Numbered from the stretch's first letter, positions 28,201 to 40,200 are shown. The stretch is 64,000 nt of DNA from Lottia gigantea (GCF_000327385.1 NW_008708442.1:52422-116421); one strand, 5' to 3'. Made by a program: numbers and translations. Notes: generated by a model not told the origin, from the letters alone.

Positions 28201-31200
28201 TGTAATGTTTGTTGGAAAAATAAGAAAAGATGTACCTGCTATGGACTGTAAACCAAGGTCAGTTATCAATGTACAGGAATTTAAACTTAATATACTCAGA
28301 TTGCTGTGTAACCTAAACAGAAAACAAACAGTTGCTTAACAAGATACTTCCTGTAACCTAATAAATTTGTTGCTGTTAATATCTGTCAAACTGTACCAAA
28401 AATAAAACGTGTCATGTTCACAAGCAACATAATTTCAGTGTATCAAGGGTTGAAACTCTGTAATTATTTGTAGAATCATATCCAAACTTGAAATTTTCCA
28501 AGGTCTCAAGGGATTTCGAAACTTGAAGCAAAAGCTATATGACAGTCTCTTTGAGTTTGATATTCAACAATTCTTGATGTTATCAAGGGTTTTACTGGGT
28601 TTTGATTAGTTAATAAATAACATCATTGGGACAGCACTTTGGTAGAAAACTTATTCGATTACAATGAAGACTAAAAATATCAGAAAACTAAAAAGATATG
28701 AAAATGTAATCTAATTCAAATTAGCATTGGTCTCAAATAAACATTCCAGATGGGATGCTATGGTGAACTTTTCTAAAGAGTTTTTGTGTTGAAAAACACA
28801 GCCACAAAGTGACTTCAAGTGCCCAGAATAGTGACACCTACCTCACTGACTGTAACAATTCATTTGTAGTTAAAGGATAACAATCTAATACCAACTTTCT
28901 TAAGTAACTGAAAAATAAAGAGGACAGATACTTTAAAGATCACTTACTTTACTCCTACACCTTAAAGTGGCAGTCTGATTTTTAGTAAGTTGGAAATTTT
29001 TTTTTGCTCAAATTTATGAAAACCATATACCAAAATCTAGAGAAATGTGTCTCTTAAGTTATATAAAAATTTAACCTAAAGTAACTTGCTGTTAATTTCA
29101 GAACATCTGCTGTGTTTTTTTGATTATTGTTGGAAAACTTGGGTATGAATTTTAAAAACATAATGCCAAATTGTAGAGAAATATGCCTTGTACTAATTCT
29201 GTAGGTTTCAACTTAAAACGAGTCATTATGATGCTAAACATCCAAAAACTGATCAACCTAGTTTGATTTTAGAAATCTTCTCATGCATTATTTACAATGT
29301 GCTTTAAGTCCTATATTTCAAAGTAAACCACAATTTCTGAAACTAGCTAACTAATTTTAATGAGGATTTTGTATCCGAAACATATCTTGGCAATATGAGA
29401 TGAACAAATGAACCAAACATACCAAGGAATAAAAGCTTTCAGTATTCTGGGTTTTAAGATTTGTTGTTTGATGAAATATGTTATTAATTTCTGCGCAAGA
29501 TCTTCAGACATCCCAGACAACGAAACAACCTTGCCTTTGGAATCATCCAGACGATCAGCTAAATGGTGGAATACTATATTTAGTAAAGATTTGACTGTAT
29601 GAAATATGGTTGTTGGTTGTGGAGTCAGTTGATGATCAACAACCACTGGGTTTTTAAATCGATTTAATGCTGCCTCAGCTGAAAAAAAAAAACACAAAAT
29701 TTTCTAAGATTGAGTTCACAAGATAGTGTAAGGTGTTGTTTGCTTGCATTTGATGTAAATCAGGGCCTTTTATGGCTTTCATTTGCAACATTCAAATTTT
29801 TCATAAGACGTTTATCATTCCTGTAAAGCTTAAACATATCTGATGTCACTATTGCTGAAGCTGCTCATAATTTCTAAGGGCTTTTGTGATGACTACATCA
29901 TAAACTGAGATCTGAATACACATTAACAACTTTCTCAGTCAAAGATAGAGAAGGAATTACCCGCTACTTGGCCAGCTGGTCTGTTCTGTACCACATCAGC
30001 ATCCGGATGACCTTCTGGTAATAACCTTTGACCTACCCCTCCAAATGCTTGGTTTGCCTGATCATCTACAAAAATAATTGAAAAACATTTACATCTTTTG
30101 GCCTCAGATTATTGTCCTACTTTCCTGCCTTGAGGTGCTAAAAATTGTCCTATATTATACAAAAGGGCTTTCAAATGATTTGCCAAATTTGACTTTAACA
30201 CGATTAAAATTCTCGATAACTAGGGACCCAAAAATAGATCAAAGCAGCTCCTATAAAATGTCACCTTTTGAGTCTGGCCTTTAATGTTTTGATATCACAT
30301 CTGTATATCATGTCTGAGAAACAAGTAGGGTCAGATCTGTCAGGTTACCAAACCTCATGATTCACAAATGTGTCTACTCACGTAAAAATGGCATTCCAGG
30401 AAATTGTGCTTGTGGAAAGTTGCGGTTGGCAAATAATGCAAAGTCTTCATCTGCCTCGTCTATTTCACCTAAAACTTCTTCTTCAGACCGATCTAATTCA
30501 TCAGTTTCTAACCTATGACCTTGACCCCAAGTATGTCGTAGCCTTGACCTAACAGAGTCATCCTCATCCATGACCTCTTGTTCTGATTTGTTTTCATCTT
30601 CATCCATGGATTCTGCTGCTGAATTGAGATCAAATGAAACAACAGCTCAAGAAGGGTAAGCCTAGTTAAAAAATGTTATTGATTGGGATATGTTTATTTT
30701 CAATATTTCTTCCTAAAAGATCACTTACCCATACAGTTAAGGGGCCACTTGATTTGTATGCTGGAGAAAGATGGGAAAATTTTGAATGATGGATTGAGAA
30801 CAGAAGGAACCTGTTCAGAATCCAATCAAGCGCCACCATTGTTATATGTTGTAGATGCTTTTTCTGTCAGACTGTCATTCCCTCCAAACTGCATCAATGA
30901 CAGAGAACAATGAAAGAAGTATTTTTTCGAACCTGAAGAGGCTTGTTCTGTGACTGTGGAAGGTTTTACTACCAGAGATCCATTAGGAGTTAACCCTAAA
31001 ATTAACAAAGTCTTTTTCAAATCTTCCTTGCTGTACTCTTGTCGTGGAAATGGCTGAAACACAAGATTTTGGTTGATGAGTAAGTGCTCTGATGTTCTGC
31101 TTGTGAATCCACTAATGAAAACATACAACTTCATGCAGTGTGCAAAGAAAGAAATTTGAAAGGATTTTGACATTTGCTACATAAACAAGGCATTTCCTGA

Positions 31201-34200
31201 AAAAAAAGGGGTCAACCTCAAAGAAATTGCAACAGAAAGTTTTTCAACAGTTTTATTCCCAGGAATATGTCCTTTATAAAATATCAAAACTCTTAGAAAA
31301 TCCTGATTGCAGAAAGTTCCATGGCAGCCATGCTGAAAAACACTCTTATGCCTTCTGATGACAGTAGAGCATAGAACATAGAGGCAGCTTCTTTTTGAAT
31401 CCAAACTGTTTTTCCAAGTCAGATCCTCAAAACTGTCTCAGTGTCATGGGAAAACAAAAATATAACAGGTATTTCGCCCTTTGTTGGGATGGAATCTTGG
31501 ACATCAAGGTCTGCAGAACACAAGTACATGATAGTCTCAATTGATCAACAGTTCTAATTGGCCGCATTTTTCATTCTAAGCAAGCCTATGCTTGAGCAGT
31601 TCCTCAGATCTCTTTGTTAGAAAGTAAGCACCTCAAATTCAAAAGCTCAACAACCCCATTACCAGCATGGTTAATCTTGTTTTTATGATAAATCTTATAT
31701 AATACCTGAATAAAGGACATACTAGGCATGGAATTATATTCTTTATAACAGAAATCCAACACATCATTCAACGTAGAGTCTGTCTGGAATTTCTGACGTA
31801 GTGTTCTTCCATTTGGTAGACGAATCTACAAAATATAAACAGTGTGGTTAGTTTTTCAGAGGTAGGGGACAAGTTTCAAATGGCCAGAGATGAATTTTGA
31901 GCATTTAGAGGGATTAATGTTCACTTTGACCTTTAACAGCAGGAAAGGGCATAGTACTAAGGCCTACTCCCTAAATATTACCCTAGCTTTCCAAACTACG
32001 AGTGCACACTGTAGACAGTTACAAAAAATTTTGAGTTTTACCATCCATTCAAATTGCAGCATCCCATGAAATAAGAAAAGTGGCTATTGTAGACAAGGTT
32101 TAAGACAAAATTCGTAATAGCTTGACATTGTGAAGACGTCCAATTTCCAACTCGATACCTGTAATGTTGTAAACATTGTTGAAGACGACTCTGTTTGTGC
32201 TGCATTAGTAGTAGAATTATTAGGACTAGAGGACGGGGTATTCTTACTGGGGGAGGACATGCTAGCCCCACCCCCTCCAATATCTTTTTTCTTATCTCTA
32301 TCTTCTGCTATCTGTTTCAATATTCTTTCTTTCTCCTGAAACCAAAATATATTGAGTTTAAAGACCATGGTTCACTATTTTTAGGGTTTATTTCTTTTCT
32401 AAATATACTGTCAAGTAACCTATTTTCGTGTGAACCTAATTTTATGAAACGATTTACATGTGCGACCTCATGTAACCTTCACATTTGCATGTTTTGATAT
32501 AATGTCAACCTGAGGAATTTTTCCTAATGTTTCAAAGCAATGTCAAATTTATTATCTATTTCTTACATGTATATGCAAATCGGAATTCCAAGTGTTGTTT
32601 ACTAAAATATATAGCAGTGAAAAAAGTCACGTGTCAAACTAGTGGATTCAGTGTCAGCAGAAAAATTCTATGGAACACAATGTAGGTCATATCCGTATGT
32701 TGTTTTAATGAATTTTAGCAATAAAATACTCTTATCTTATTTTGTCAGTCACTATTTTTTTTAATCATTGTTCTTTGAAGGGATTGTCATTAGTTATAAT
32801 GAATTCATATTAAAGATATATACTAAGAGTAGTTAATTATACCACTGGGTATCCAAAACATTGTATACGAAAATAGGTGATGCGTTTTGCCGCCATTATC
32901 GAGTTGGTTACTCACAAAATATGGGTCAAGGTGAGAGATTCATAGAGAAAATCAAACAAAATAATTTTAATTATTTTATAGAATATCTGAAGAAACATCT
33001 AAAAAATATATGCATGTATATAGGTTACACCACTCACTTACACCATAGATAGCCTTGAAAAGTACTAAAACTGCATGAAAATTCAAATATACATCATTTC
33101 AGAAATTTCAAAATCTATGTCTTGTCTATATATGGCAGAGTCTCAAGAGTTATCATCTTACCTTTCAACCATGGATACTTCTGGACACACATGGATTTGA
33201 AGGCTCAAATTTCAATGGTAAGCTGTGAACACTAGCTAAAAATATTCCTTTTTCTGAGACTAAGGTCAAACGATTTGAAAACATGTCCCTTTAACAATTA
33301 GTACACTGCATTTTTAATCACACCTTTTAAAACTAATATAGTTTGATCAAGTAGATACATAGATGTAAAAAGCATAATTTTAGAAATATTTTCAAGTTTA
33401 ATTTACAACATTTTTCATACTGCCCCTTTAACACATCTAAATGTGTGATAAGAAATTGAAACTCACTTGTCGTTGTGCTAATTTTTCATCACGAGCTCGT
33501 TTTCTGGCCTCCTCTCGTTGTTTTTCCTCAAATAATTCTTTATCTTTGCGTTTGTTGTCTGTGAGGTGATGACGGCTGACCACAGCACTGTCAGTTTCCA
33601 TTTCACAATTGACACTATTTATTGGTACTTCCTGTTGGACTGGTATTGGACTGACAAATGGATTAGATGACATCTGTAAAGGTTCTGTTGTTTGCTGAAA
33701 ATAAATGAAAATGGCAATGAGTGTACAATATGGGAAATTAATACAATAAAATAGTTCTGATGCTTGCTTTAAAAGGTAAAGAAAACAATTATTACGGTTA
33801 GATTAGAATATATCAACTTCTCCGTTTCAATGTGTTTCTCACACTATCTTAAGGAATTTAATGAGTGATATAAAATAATAACTTACCATGAGTCCAAGTT
33901 GAAGTCTGGGTGATTGAGATGGCATTGCTGCAAGTCCTGGTTTTCCAGACAATATCCTAAAATTTAAATTAAAAACTGTTTTATCTTTTAACTCAAAAGT
34001 CAAGACACTACATTTTAAATAATAGTTGCTTAATATTACCTTTCATTGTTATTAAAGTACATACCATCACCAGTTCTGGTATTTAGTTAGTCTGTGTTTA
34101 AAAGAAAATGTACTGGAAGTACTGAATATAACAAAGATAGCTTGCCAGGCAAGGTAATATACGCCTACTGGCAGCTTTGATTTTGAATAAAAATATTTAG

Positions 34201-35912
34201 CATTACAGTAACAATCACCAGTATGAAATATTCAACCTTCAGTCATACACTTCTTTTGAACTCTTTAGGGCAATACTGAATAATATTGAGTTATTGGCCT
34301 TGTTCTTGAGAACTTGTTCAATTTTTTGCTCGTGAATACTCTAGAAAGCAAATATTCAATCTTCAGCGAGGGACTGAATAATAAAACCAAGTATTGTCAA
34401 AATCCAGCAACAATCATGCCTTTTAGTGTTTTAGAGTTAAATTTGAAAGCATTTTCAAGAACAAAAGCAAAAACTCATACTAAATATTTTGCGATTGTTC
34501 TTATTTTCAATAGGCTTCATCCTTAGGTGGTTACGAACAATCACACACAAGTTTCAAAATTCGTCAAAAATTGTGCCTTCTACAGTGATTACGCATACTA
34601 AATATTTTTTGATTCTTCTGATTTTCAATAGGGTTTATCCTTGGTTGGTAACACGCACTCATGCCAAGTTTCGTCAAAATCCATCTAGAATTATACCTTC
34701 TAGAGTGTTTACGAGCTGAAAATTGAACACGTTTTCAAAAGCAAGGGCAATAACTCATGCTAAATATTTATCGATTCTTCAGATTTTTCGATTCTTCAGA
34801 TGTTCAATAGGGTTCATCCCTGGGTGATTACCAACACTCATGCTAAGTTTTGTTAAAATCCATCAAGAATTGTCACTTCTAGATTGTTTGCAAGCTTAAA
34901 ATTTAACGCGTTTTAAAGAACAAGGGCAATAACTTATACTAAATATTTTTTGATTCTTCTGATTTTCAATAGGGTTCATCCTTGGATGATTAACATTCAT
35001 ACCAAGTTTTGTCAAAATCTGTCAAGAATTGTGTCTTGTAGAGTTTTTACGAGCAATTGTGGACGGAATCGACGAACAGACAGATGGACGGGCAGACGGG
35101 TGACGGCAATATACCCCCCCCCCCACCCCCCCCCATTTCATGTGGGTGTATAAAAATGTCCAAGCATGCAGACCATTATCAACAATTTAACCAGAATGCG
35201 GCAAACTGCAGTTATATCAAGATAAGACCAAACTTTCGTTCTGATTTTTTATTAACCTTTTGACCTAACTCGACGACGTCTGCTTTAACCAATCAAATTT
35301 CTACCCTATCCATCACTGGCATTTTTTAACAGTGTTTAGCATTTTAGGTCAAAAGGTTAATTTGAAAAACATTCCACAGGGCAAACTGGTATTTTTCAAA
35401 TCTTATGGCATGAAGTTTTTTTCTTCAGGCAGATATGATCGAAATTTCACGATTCTCTGCCAATGCCAATAAAATTAGGGCAAAGTGATCAATTCTCGAT
35501 ATAGAACTGGATGCTAGTTTTCTGAGAACATATCCATGATAATAACTAAAACATTAAAACAGAACTCTTCATGATAGAGGTAATTACAGACGTCTGTAAT
35601 CCATTTGAAAAAAATCCTCAATTTCATCTGCTTACTATGAAATTATGGTCAAACGCAACAAACTGGTCACAGAACTGACACTGTTTACACTATTAAATTT
35701 CATCTGTTCTGAGAACTGTTCCAAAAACACCTTGTCTCTGAGGTCATAATATCATAAAACAGATAATCTGAAGACCCAAGTTGCTGATTGTAACTTACTA
35801 ACCATTCTACTATTTCTTCTACTGTAACTTTACCATATTGTACTGCCTGTTGACAATCATCTAACTCAAACCCCATGGACATCACAGTAGCTATTGCATC
35901 ATCTAATGTAGT
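22298..35912 (-). CDS. UBA-UBX-SHP-LRR protein, putative p97/VCP adaptor (22 exons, 5' end missing)
   Basis: I assembled 22 exons whose phases all agree: 35803-35912, 33887-33956, 33467-33694, 32159-32335, 31706-31825, 30933-31053, 30382-30618, 29961-30065, 29423-29678, 28842-28907, 28236-28312, 27600-27674, 27041-27190, 26724-26764, 26336-26510, 25074-25145, 24752-24833, 24151-24212, 23738-23809, 23317-23356, 22661-22752 and 22298-22464 (TAG stop). They total 2595 nt, 864 residues. Residue order from the first visible one: UBA 1-37, charged coiled coil about 110-160, UBX about 196-272, acidic stretch with two SHP-like motifs 306-312 and 362-369, helical linker 390-474, about 15 LRRs 475-850, then an acidic tail ending MEG. 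UBX domains and SHP motifs are known to bind p97/VCP, and UBA domains bind ubiquitin, so an adaptor linking ubiquitylated clients to p97 is inferred. The start codon exon was not found. It should lie above 35912, beyond a LINE remnant. Confidence 0.9.
22745..23010 (-). repeat. AT-rich minisatellite that includes a splice acceptor (25-26 bp unit)
   Basis: About ten units, the first five well conserved, with the plus-strand core TTTGTTATTCTAG. On the gene strand the core reads CTAGAATAACAA, which is exactly the acceptor AG plus the first eight bases of exon 22661-22752 of the UBX-LRR gene. The array starts inside the exon and runs upstream into the intron; copies decay with distance. Confidence 0.9.
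25165..25980. repeat. 34-bp minisatellite carrying CRE palindromes, in a UBX-LRR intron
   Basis: About 22 units of 34 bp with the core GAGATATCTCATCCTCTCTG then ACGTCATCAT. About thirteen units contain the full palindrome TGACGTCA; the others carry TGACATCA. The central units are nearly identical, so expansion is recent. The array starts about 20-30 bases upstream of the acceptor of exon 25074-25145. Confidence 0.95.
27310..27435. repeat. Family B half copy in an LRR-region intron
   Basis: CTCTGATTGGCTGTATATGC, CAATCCAATCAAATC and TTCGTAATAGCTTGACATGG in family order. Confidence 0.75.
27775..28080 (+). repeat. Family D repeat copy
   Basis: Shares GCACCTTATTGGTCTA.GAAGAC, CAGGGAAATTTTGTC and TTTTTTATGTCAGTCCCTCG-type words with copies near 2770, 4319, 42630 and 57250. 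No inverted ends are visible, so it may be SINE-like. Confidence 0.65.
29961..30618 (-). other. Acidic segment with two SHP-like p97-binding motifs
   Basis: Exon 30382-30618 is rich in D and E and contains WGQGHRL. Exon 29961-30065 contains FGGVGQRL. The SHP box of p47, UFD1 and Derlin follows F-x-G-x-G-x-x-L, so the second is a full match and the first a W-for-F variant. Two SHP-like motifs plus a UBX domain would give three potential p97 contacts. In p47-type adaptors the SHP box precedes the UBX domain; here it follows. Confidence 0.75.
30933..31825 (-). other. UBX domain encoded by two exons
   Basis: Exon 31706-31825 encodes a strand-turn-strand beginning IRLPNGRTLRQKF followed by a helix. 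Exon 30933-31053 starts PFPRQ and continues to LTPNGSLVV. The R...FPR surface pair (here the R-L-P-N-G strand and the F-P-R loop) is the signature by which UBX domains dock in the p97 N domain. Both exons join in phase 0. The domain lies in the middle of the protein rather than at the C terminus, where most UBX proteins carry it. Confidence 0.9.
34134..35155 (+). mobile_element. Family F-like element with a different inner unit, in a UBX-LRR intron
   Basis: Starts AAGATAGCTTGCCAGGCAAG and ends CATGTGGGTGTATAAAA after a GACGGACAGACGG-type run and a poly-C tract (35107-35129). Inside are about five units of 140-180 bp with GGTTCATCCTTGG and AAGGGCAATAACT. It shares the ends of the 14.2-kb and 56.8-kb copies, but its body differs. 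A reverse fragment lies at 39720-39840. Confidence 0.75.
35803..35912 (-). other. UBA-domain exon with tandem splice donors
   Basis: The exon begins in phase 0 after an ATTACAG acceptor and encodes a UBA-like three-helix sequence containing MSMGF (the hydrophobic M-G-F loop that binds ubiquitin) and ending VEEIVEW. Two donors overlap four bases apart, gttagt and gtaagt. Only the first gives a continuing frame into the next exon (W then ILSGKPG), so I chose it. Use of the second would shift frame. In-frame ATGs occur inside the exon but start within helix 1 of the domain, so a further 5' exon is expected. Confidence 0.8.
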
Positions 35913-35948
35913 CTGTAATTAATTTTAATCATTAATGCCTAGGTAACC

Positions 35949-36853
35949 TTACTTATAGGTGGGTTCATCCTTAGGTGATAATAACAGGTTTCGATGATAT
36001 CCATCAAGAACTGTGCCTTCTAGAGTGTAAACATGTTTGAAAGAATGATAACCATATAATTTACAATTCCATAGTTGAGTTTGTAGTAAGTTTTTAGAAT
36101 CAGATCTTAGTGATTTTGTAGTAGTCTTGCTTGTAACAAGATCGCAGAGATAATGAGGACCCATTTCATGGATCCACTGATAGGTCAGAGTTAATATCTT
36201 GTATTCGACACAAGCTTCAACCGGGAGCCAATGAAGTGATTTTAGAACAGGAGTGTCACAATGCGCCCTGCAGAATTTTGTATGCGTTTTAGCTTCTGTA
36301 ATGATTCCTTTGAGGCACCGACAAAGAGACTCTTGCAATAGTCAATCCTTGACAAGATAAGAGACCGTGCTAGGGCTGCAGTAGCTTCGGCTGTAAGTAT
36401 ATGCCTAATGTTCCCTTATTGTTCCCAATATTACGAAGAATGTAATTACATTTCCTACATAGATAGAGTATCCCTGACTGTAATATGTCACCACGGTTCT
36501 TTACAGAAGACTACAATGGAATTTCCTCATCTAACGAATGTGACTGACATTTGCTTTATTTAGCATGGCAGAGGTTCCAACAAACATTACCTCTGTTTTG
36601 TAATTTGTGCATATTATTTGTCATCCATGCCAAATGTTCCAGTTCCAGATAATGATGCTAGAAGAGTACATGTAATTGGGTTGACATGTCCAAGAGCTGG
36701 GTGTCATCAGCATAGAGATGATGACCTACACCATTATCTGAAATCAATTTGCCAAGTTGTTTTGTATATAGGGTGAAGAGTATAGGGCCTTACACAGATC
36801 TCTGTGGAACACCACATACCATTTGTAGACTGTTTGACCTAATATTATGGTCC
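35949..36853 (-). mobile_element. 5'-truncated, decayed LINE (CR1/L2-like reverse transcriptase end)
   Basis: On the minus strand the region near 36810-36690 encodes CGVPQ followed by GPILF-like sequence and then [11 protein letters not shown], the reverse transcriptase catalytic YADD box. The segment 36338-35949 is an open frame containing TPVLKSLHWLPVEACVEYK and GPHYLCDLV, which is the conserved region after the RT in CR1/L2-type LINEs. Several stops and at least one frame change separate the parts, so it is dead. It ends abruptly on its 5' side at a perfect hairpin (36854-36896). It lies upstream of the UBA exon, probably in the first intron of the UBX-LRR gene. Confidence 0.85.
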
Positions 36854-36896
36854 AAAATTGCTTCTTAACACTGTAGAAGTGTTAAGAAGCAATTTT
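36854..36896. repeat. Perfect 19-bp hairpin at the LINE 5' truncation point
   Basis: AAAATTGCTTCTTAACACT (36854-36872) is followed by a 5-base loop and its exact reverse complement (36878-36896). It coincides with the point where LINE-like coding similarity stops. Confidence 0.9.
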
Positions 36897-37152
36897 TGTT
36901 GGACACCAATATACCTTTCACATACAACAAAAATATACAATACCATTGTAATTTATCAGTATCTTATTGCTACTTAAATCTGAAATTGATCTTTATCAAA
37001 ATAAGACTTTAAGAGGCTTTATTTTCTTATCAATTTTAATCTTAGATAACAAACAGTCTTGTCATATCTTTATCATTCATTTCATTTCACATTAGAAAAG
37101 AAAAGCACTATAGAGAAAAGAAGACTGACATCTGAAGATACAGAACTAAATA

Positions 37153-37238
37153 ATGAATATTTTGGCAGTATTTATATTGATTTCTGCATTGTCAGGTGTC
37201 TTATCTGGACCACTTCATGCCTCTTGTAAGATAGATTG
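37153..37238 (+). other. Alternative first exon a (signal peptide)
   Basis: ATG at 37153 opens MNILAVFILISALSGVLSG, a typical signal peptide, then PLHASCKIDW, with donor gtgagt in phase 2. No TATA box is seen just upstream, and an A/G-rich stretch precedes the ATG. Confidence 0.85.
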
Positions 37239-40200
37239 GTGAGTGAATTTCTGTTAGACAACTCTAAAGTGCTAGTTTAAAGGGATTGTTAAGAGGTTTT
37301 TGAAGTGTACAGGTGACCTTATTAGCATCAATTGTACAATTCCACAAAATTCTTACTTTAAGTGGAATTGCAAGAATTACAGATATTTGACTGAAAATAG
37401 GAATGATGCAACTAGATGCAGTTTCTTTACAAAGAACTAGAATTTGGACTAAATCTGTTCAACAATACAAGTTATGGGTTTTAATAATATTATAAAGTCA
37501 ATTTAGGATTTGTTATTGAGAAAACTTTTTTGGGTTTTAACACTGTCCCATTTTCAAAGGACCAATCCACTTTTTTTGTAGGTCGGAAAAGTGTTTTGCT
37601 CAAATTTGTGAAAACTATACACCAAGATCTAGAGAAACATGCTCCCTTAAAGTATCTAAATTTTTTAACTTAAAAAATCTGACCGTTTACTTTTAAAAGC
37701 CAAACTATCAAAAAAGTAAACATAAACTATTAAAGTTTATTAAAGTTATGCTTTTTGGAAACCACTGTATGGATTTATTTTGTAAAATTACCCTTTATTG
37801 TAGAGAAATAAGTCTTCTACATACTAGGCTATTCTAATAGTTTCAACTTATTGCACTGGTGATCGACAACTTGCACAGGTGCAGAGAGGTGTCGAGTGTT
37901 CAGAATTGTTGAACATACTAGTGGCACCACAATAGTTATATACACCAGTGTGACGATAGGCCATACGATAATAATGGGTATTCAGAGTAGCTACTACCTA
38001 ACTTACTAAGTATAGAGTAGAGTAGGCCAGTAGAGGGTCAACATTTACTACATCACTGCACTGCCAAGTAGACATGCGATTTTCAAAATGAATTCGAATT
38101 TGTTCAAAATAATATCTTTGAAAATTGACACACGCACAAGTTTCAAAGAAATGATTGGTTAATCTTAAATAGTCAATGACATTACGTCGTCTGCAATTTG
38201 TTGTTTACCTGAGACGCCATTTTTGTTTTTCTATCTTCAAGTAGCAGGCGAACTAAACGATAAATTGATCTGACTGAAATATAAGGCAATTATCTCAATG
38301 ATTTTCATACCCTGAACTTGTCAACATCATTTTCCAAATTTACTCAGCAATTTCAAAAATATTAGAAGTACATACAAATCTTGACCTAAGATGACTTTCT
38401 GTTTTATCGGTTGGTTTGTATTTTGTCTTAGTTATCCAGACTCAAATAAAAATGCCTGCAAAATCGACTTAAATGTTACACACTAAACGGAATTATTTTG
38501 GTCATGATTAATATCATTAACAATATTGTCTTAGATTTAGAATAATGATAACATGTCTCAAACTTATTTGTAGATTCGTTTGAATATGGTCGATTTTGCA
38601 TGTCAAATTTGTGACTAGATGAACTTTATTGAAAGTCATTCTATGGTGTCATGTGATCACTCTAAATTTAAACTTATGCAACAAAATCGGGGAAGAAAGA
38701 CACCAATCAACCTAACTTTGGAAGCTAGATCTGTATTGTCATATTTGATAAACCATAAATTGAAAATTATGTTTTTGTTGTCGACATTATTAATTGCTTA
38801 TCTTAGCTATGGCACTCTTGCCATCCCTCCGTTTCATGCTTCATGTAAAGTGGATTGGTAAGTTTTTATATCGTCAGTGCCATGCCAAATTGTCTACAAA
38901 ACAACACAATATCTAATATACGAAGTTAGTAATAGCTTGACATTATGATGATTATATTTATATCTTTGAAAAGATATTGTTTCAATTTCTGTTATTGCCT
39001 ATAATCCGATAAATCAATAAGTAATTATCCTAAGGTAAACAGGGATTCTGTGTTTATTTATTTATTTTAAATTGCAGGCAGTTTGGTATGGAATGTGATG
39101 CTGTCATGACTAAGTTGGTCAATCAGATCAAGGCTATGGGTGGAAAATCAGGCTGTGCCAATGGCGGAGAAAAATGTTTATATGAGGTGTGTATAGGCCT
39201 ACATGGGATGTGAAAAAAAAAAACACACTGTAGCTATTTGTACGGTCACTGTGTGTGTTGTCTTCATTTTCAATCTATTTACTACTGTTGTTAGCAATAA
39301 ATTGTAACAAAGAATGATTATGGTATGATTGCTTACTTTGTAAAATCTCCTTCATTGCCCACAGAGTTGAAATGTAGAAGACTTGTACGACAGAAATGAA
39401 AAATTGGAATATAAATCAAAACTTTGAATTCAGAAAATCAATTCTCAATTTGTGTTTTTTTCAGCTGACCTCTTCCACTTCTGCCCAAATAACAGCCAAA
39501 CATACAACTCCTGTCAAAGGTTATGTTGATGATTTGACCTTCACCTTCAAAGGAGGAAAGACCTCAAATCCTTGTCAGGTTCATGTAAGTTATTAATCCG
39601 ATTTATGGATTTATGGATAGGAATATAATTTTTGGTAAAATAAAAAGTTAAAAATGTTTGTACCTTGACCATTCGAAACATGTCTCTGTCTGTTTATCAT
39701 TATTAGACATACACATTTTAATTTTATAAATGTCCACTATATTTCATACTGGTGATTGTTATTGTACTGCTTTATGTTCTTATTTACTAACAAAGCTGTC
39801 TGTGGGCATATATTACCTTGCCTGGAAAGCGGTTTTAATTTCAGGTTTCACTTTTGCTTTAGCCCAAAACCATGCAGAAAGGTAGAATGAAAAACTCTAA
39901 TTGCCATATTCTTTGTTACAGGGTTACAGTACATCTGAAACTTGGTATGCTGTATTAGATTTTGGTACCAACTATTGTAACCTAGAAAACTTAATTATTG
40001 GTAGGTATTCAAACATTAATTTTGTGTTGGTGATATCATTTTTGCAGGTTTTTTTCTTAATTTTTTTTAAACCCTAGCCATTTGACTTGATACAGAATGA
40101 TGAAGATGTTTATTAGTTATGTATATTATATTATACCTTAACTGCAATATCCACCTTTCTTGTATCACATAATTGATTTTGATTTGATTGTATGCCAGTC

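Larger units (their letters stand above)
22298..28907 (-). other. Leucine-rich repeat domain, one repeat per small exon
   Basis: Exons from 28907 down to 22298 encode about 15 repeats of the pattern LxxLxLxxTxITDxG, for example LKILLLSNTKLTDHGIQYL, LEVLNLDRTSITDVG and LSKLNLSKTNINDKG. This resembles the cysteine-containing LRR type of AMN1 and F-box/LRR proteins. Most exons are 62-92 nt and end in phase 1, so a repeat is roughly one exon and the array probably grew by exon duplication. The linker just before (29423-29678) is predicted helical from its sequence and has no domain I can name. The domain is presumably the client or E3-binding module. Confidence 0.85.
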
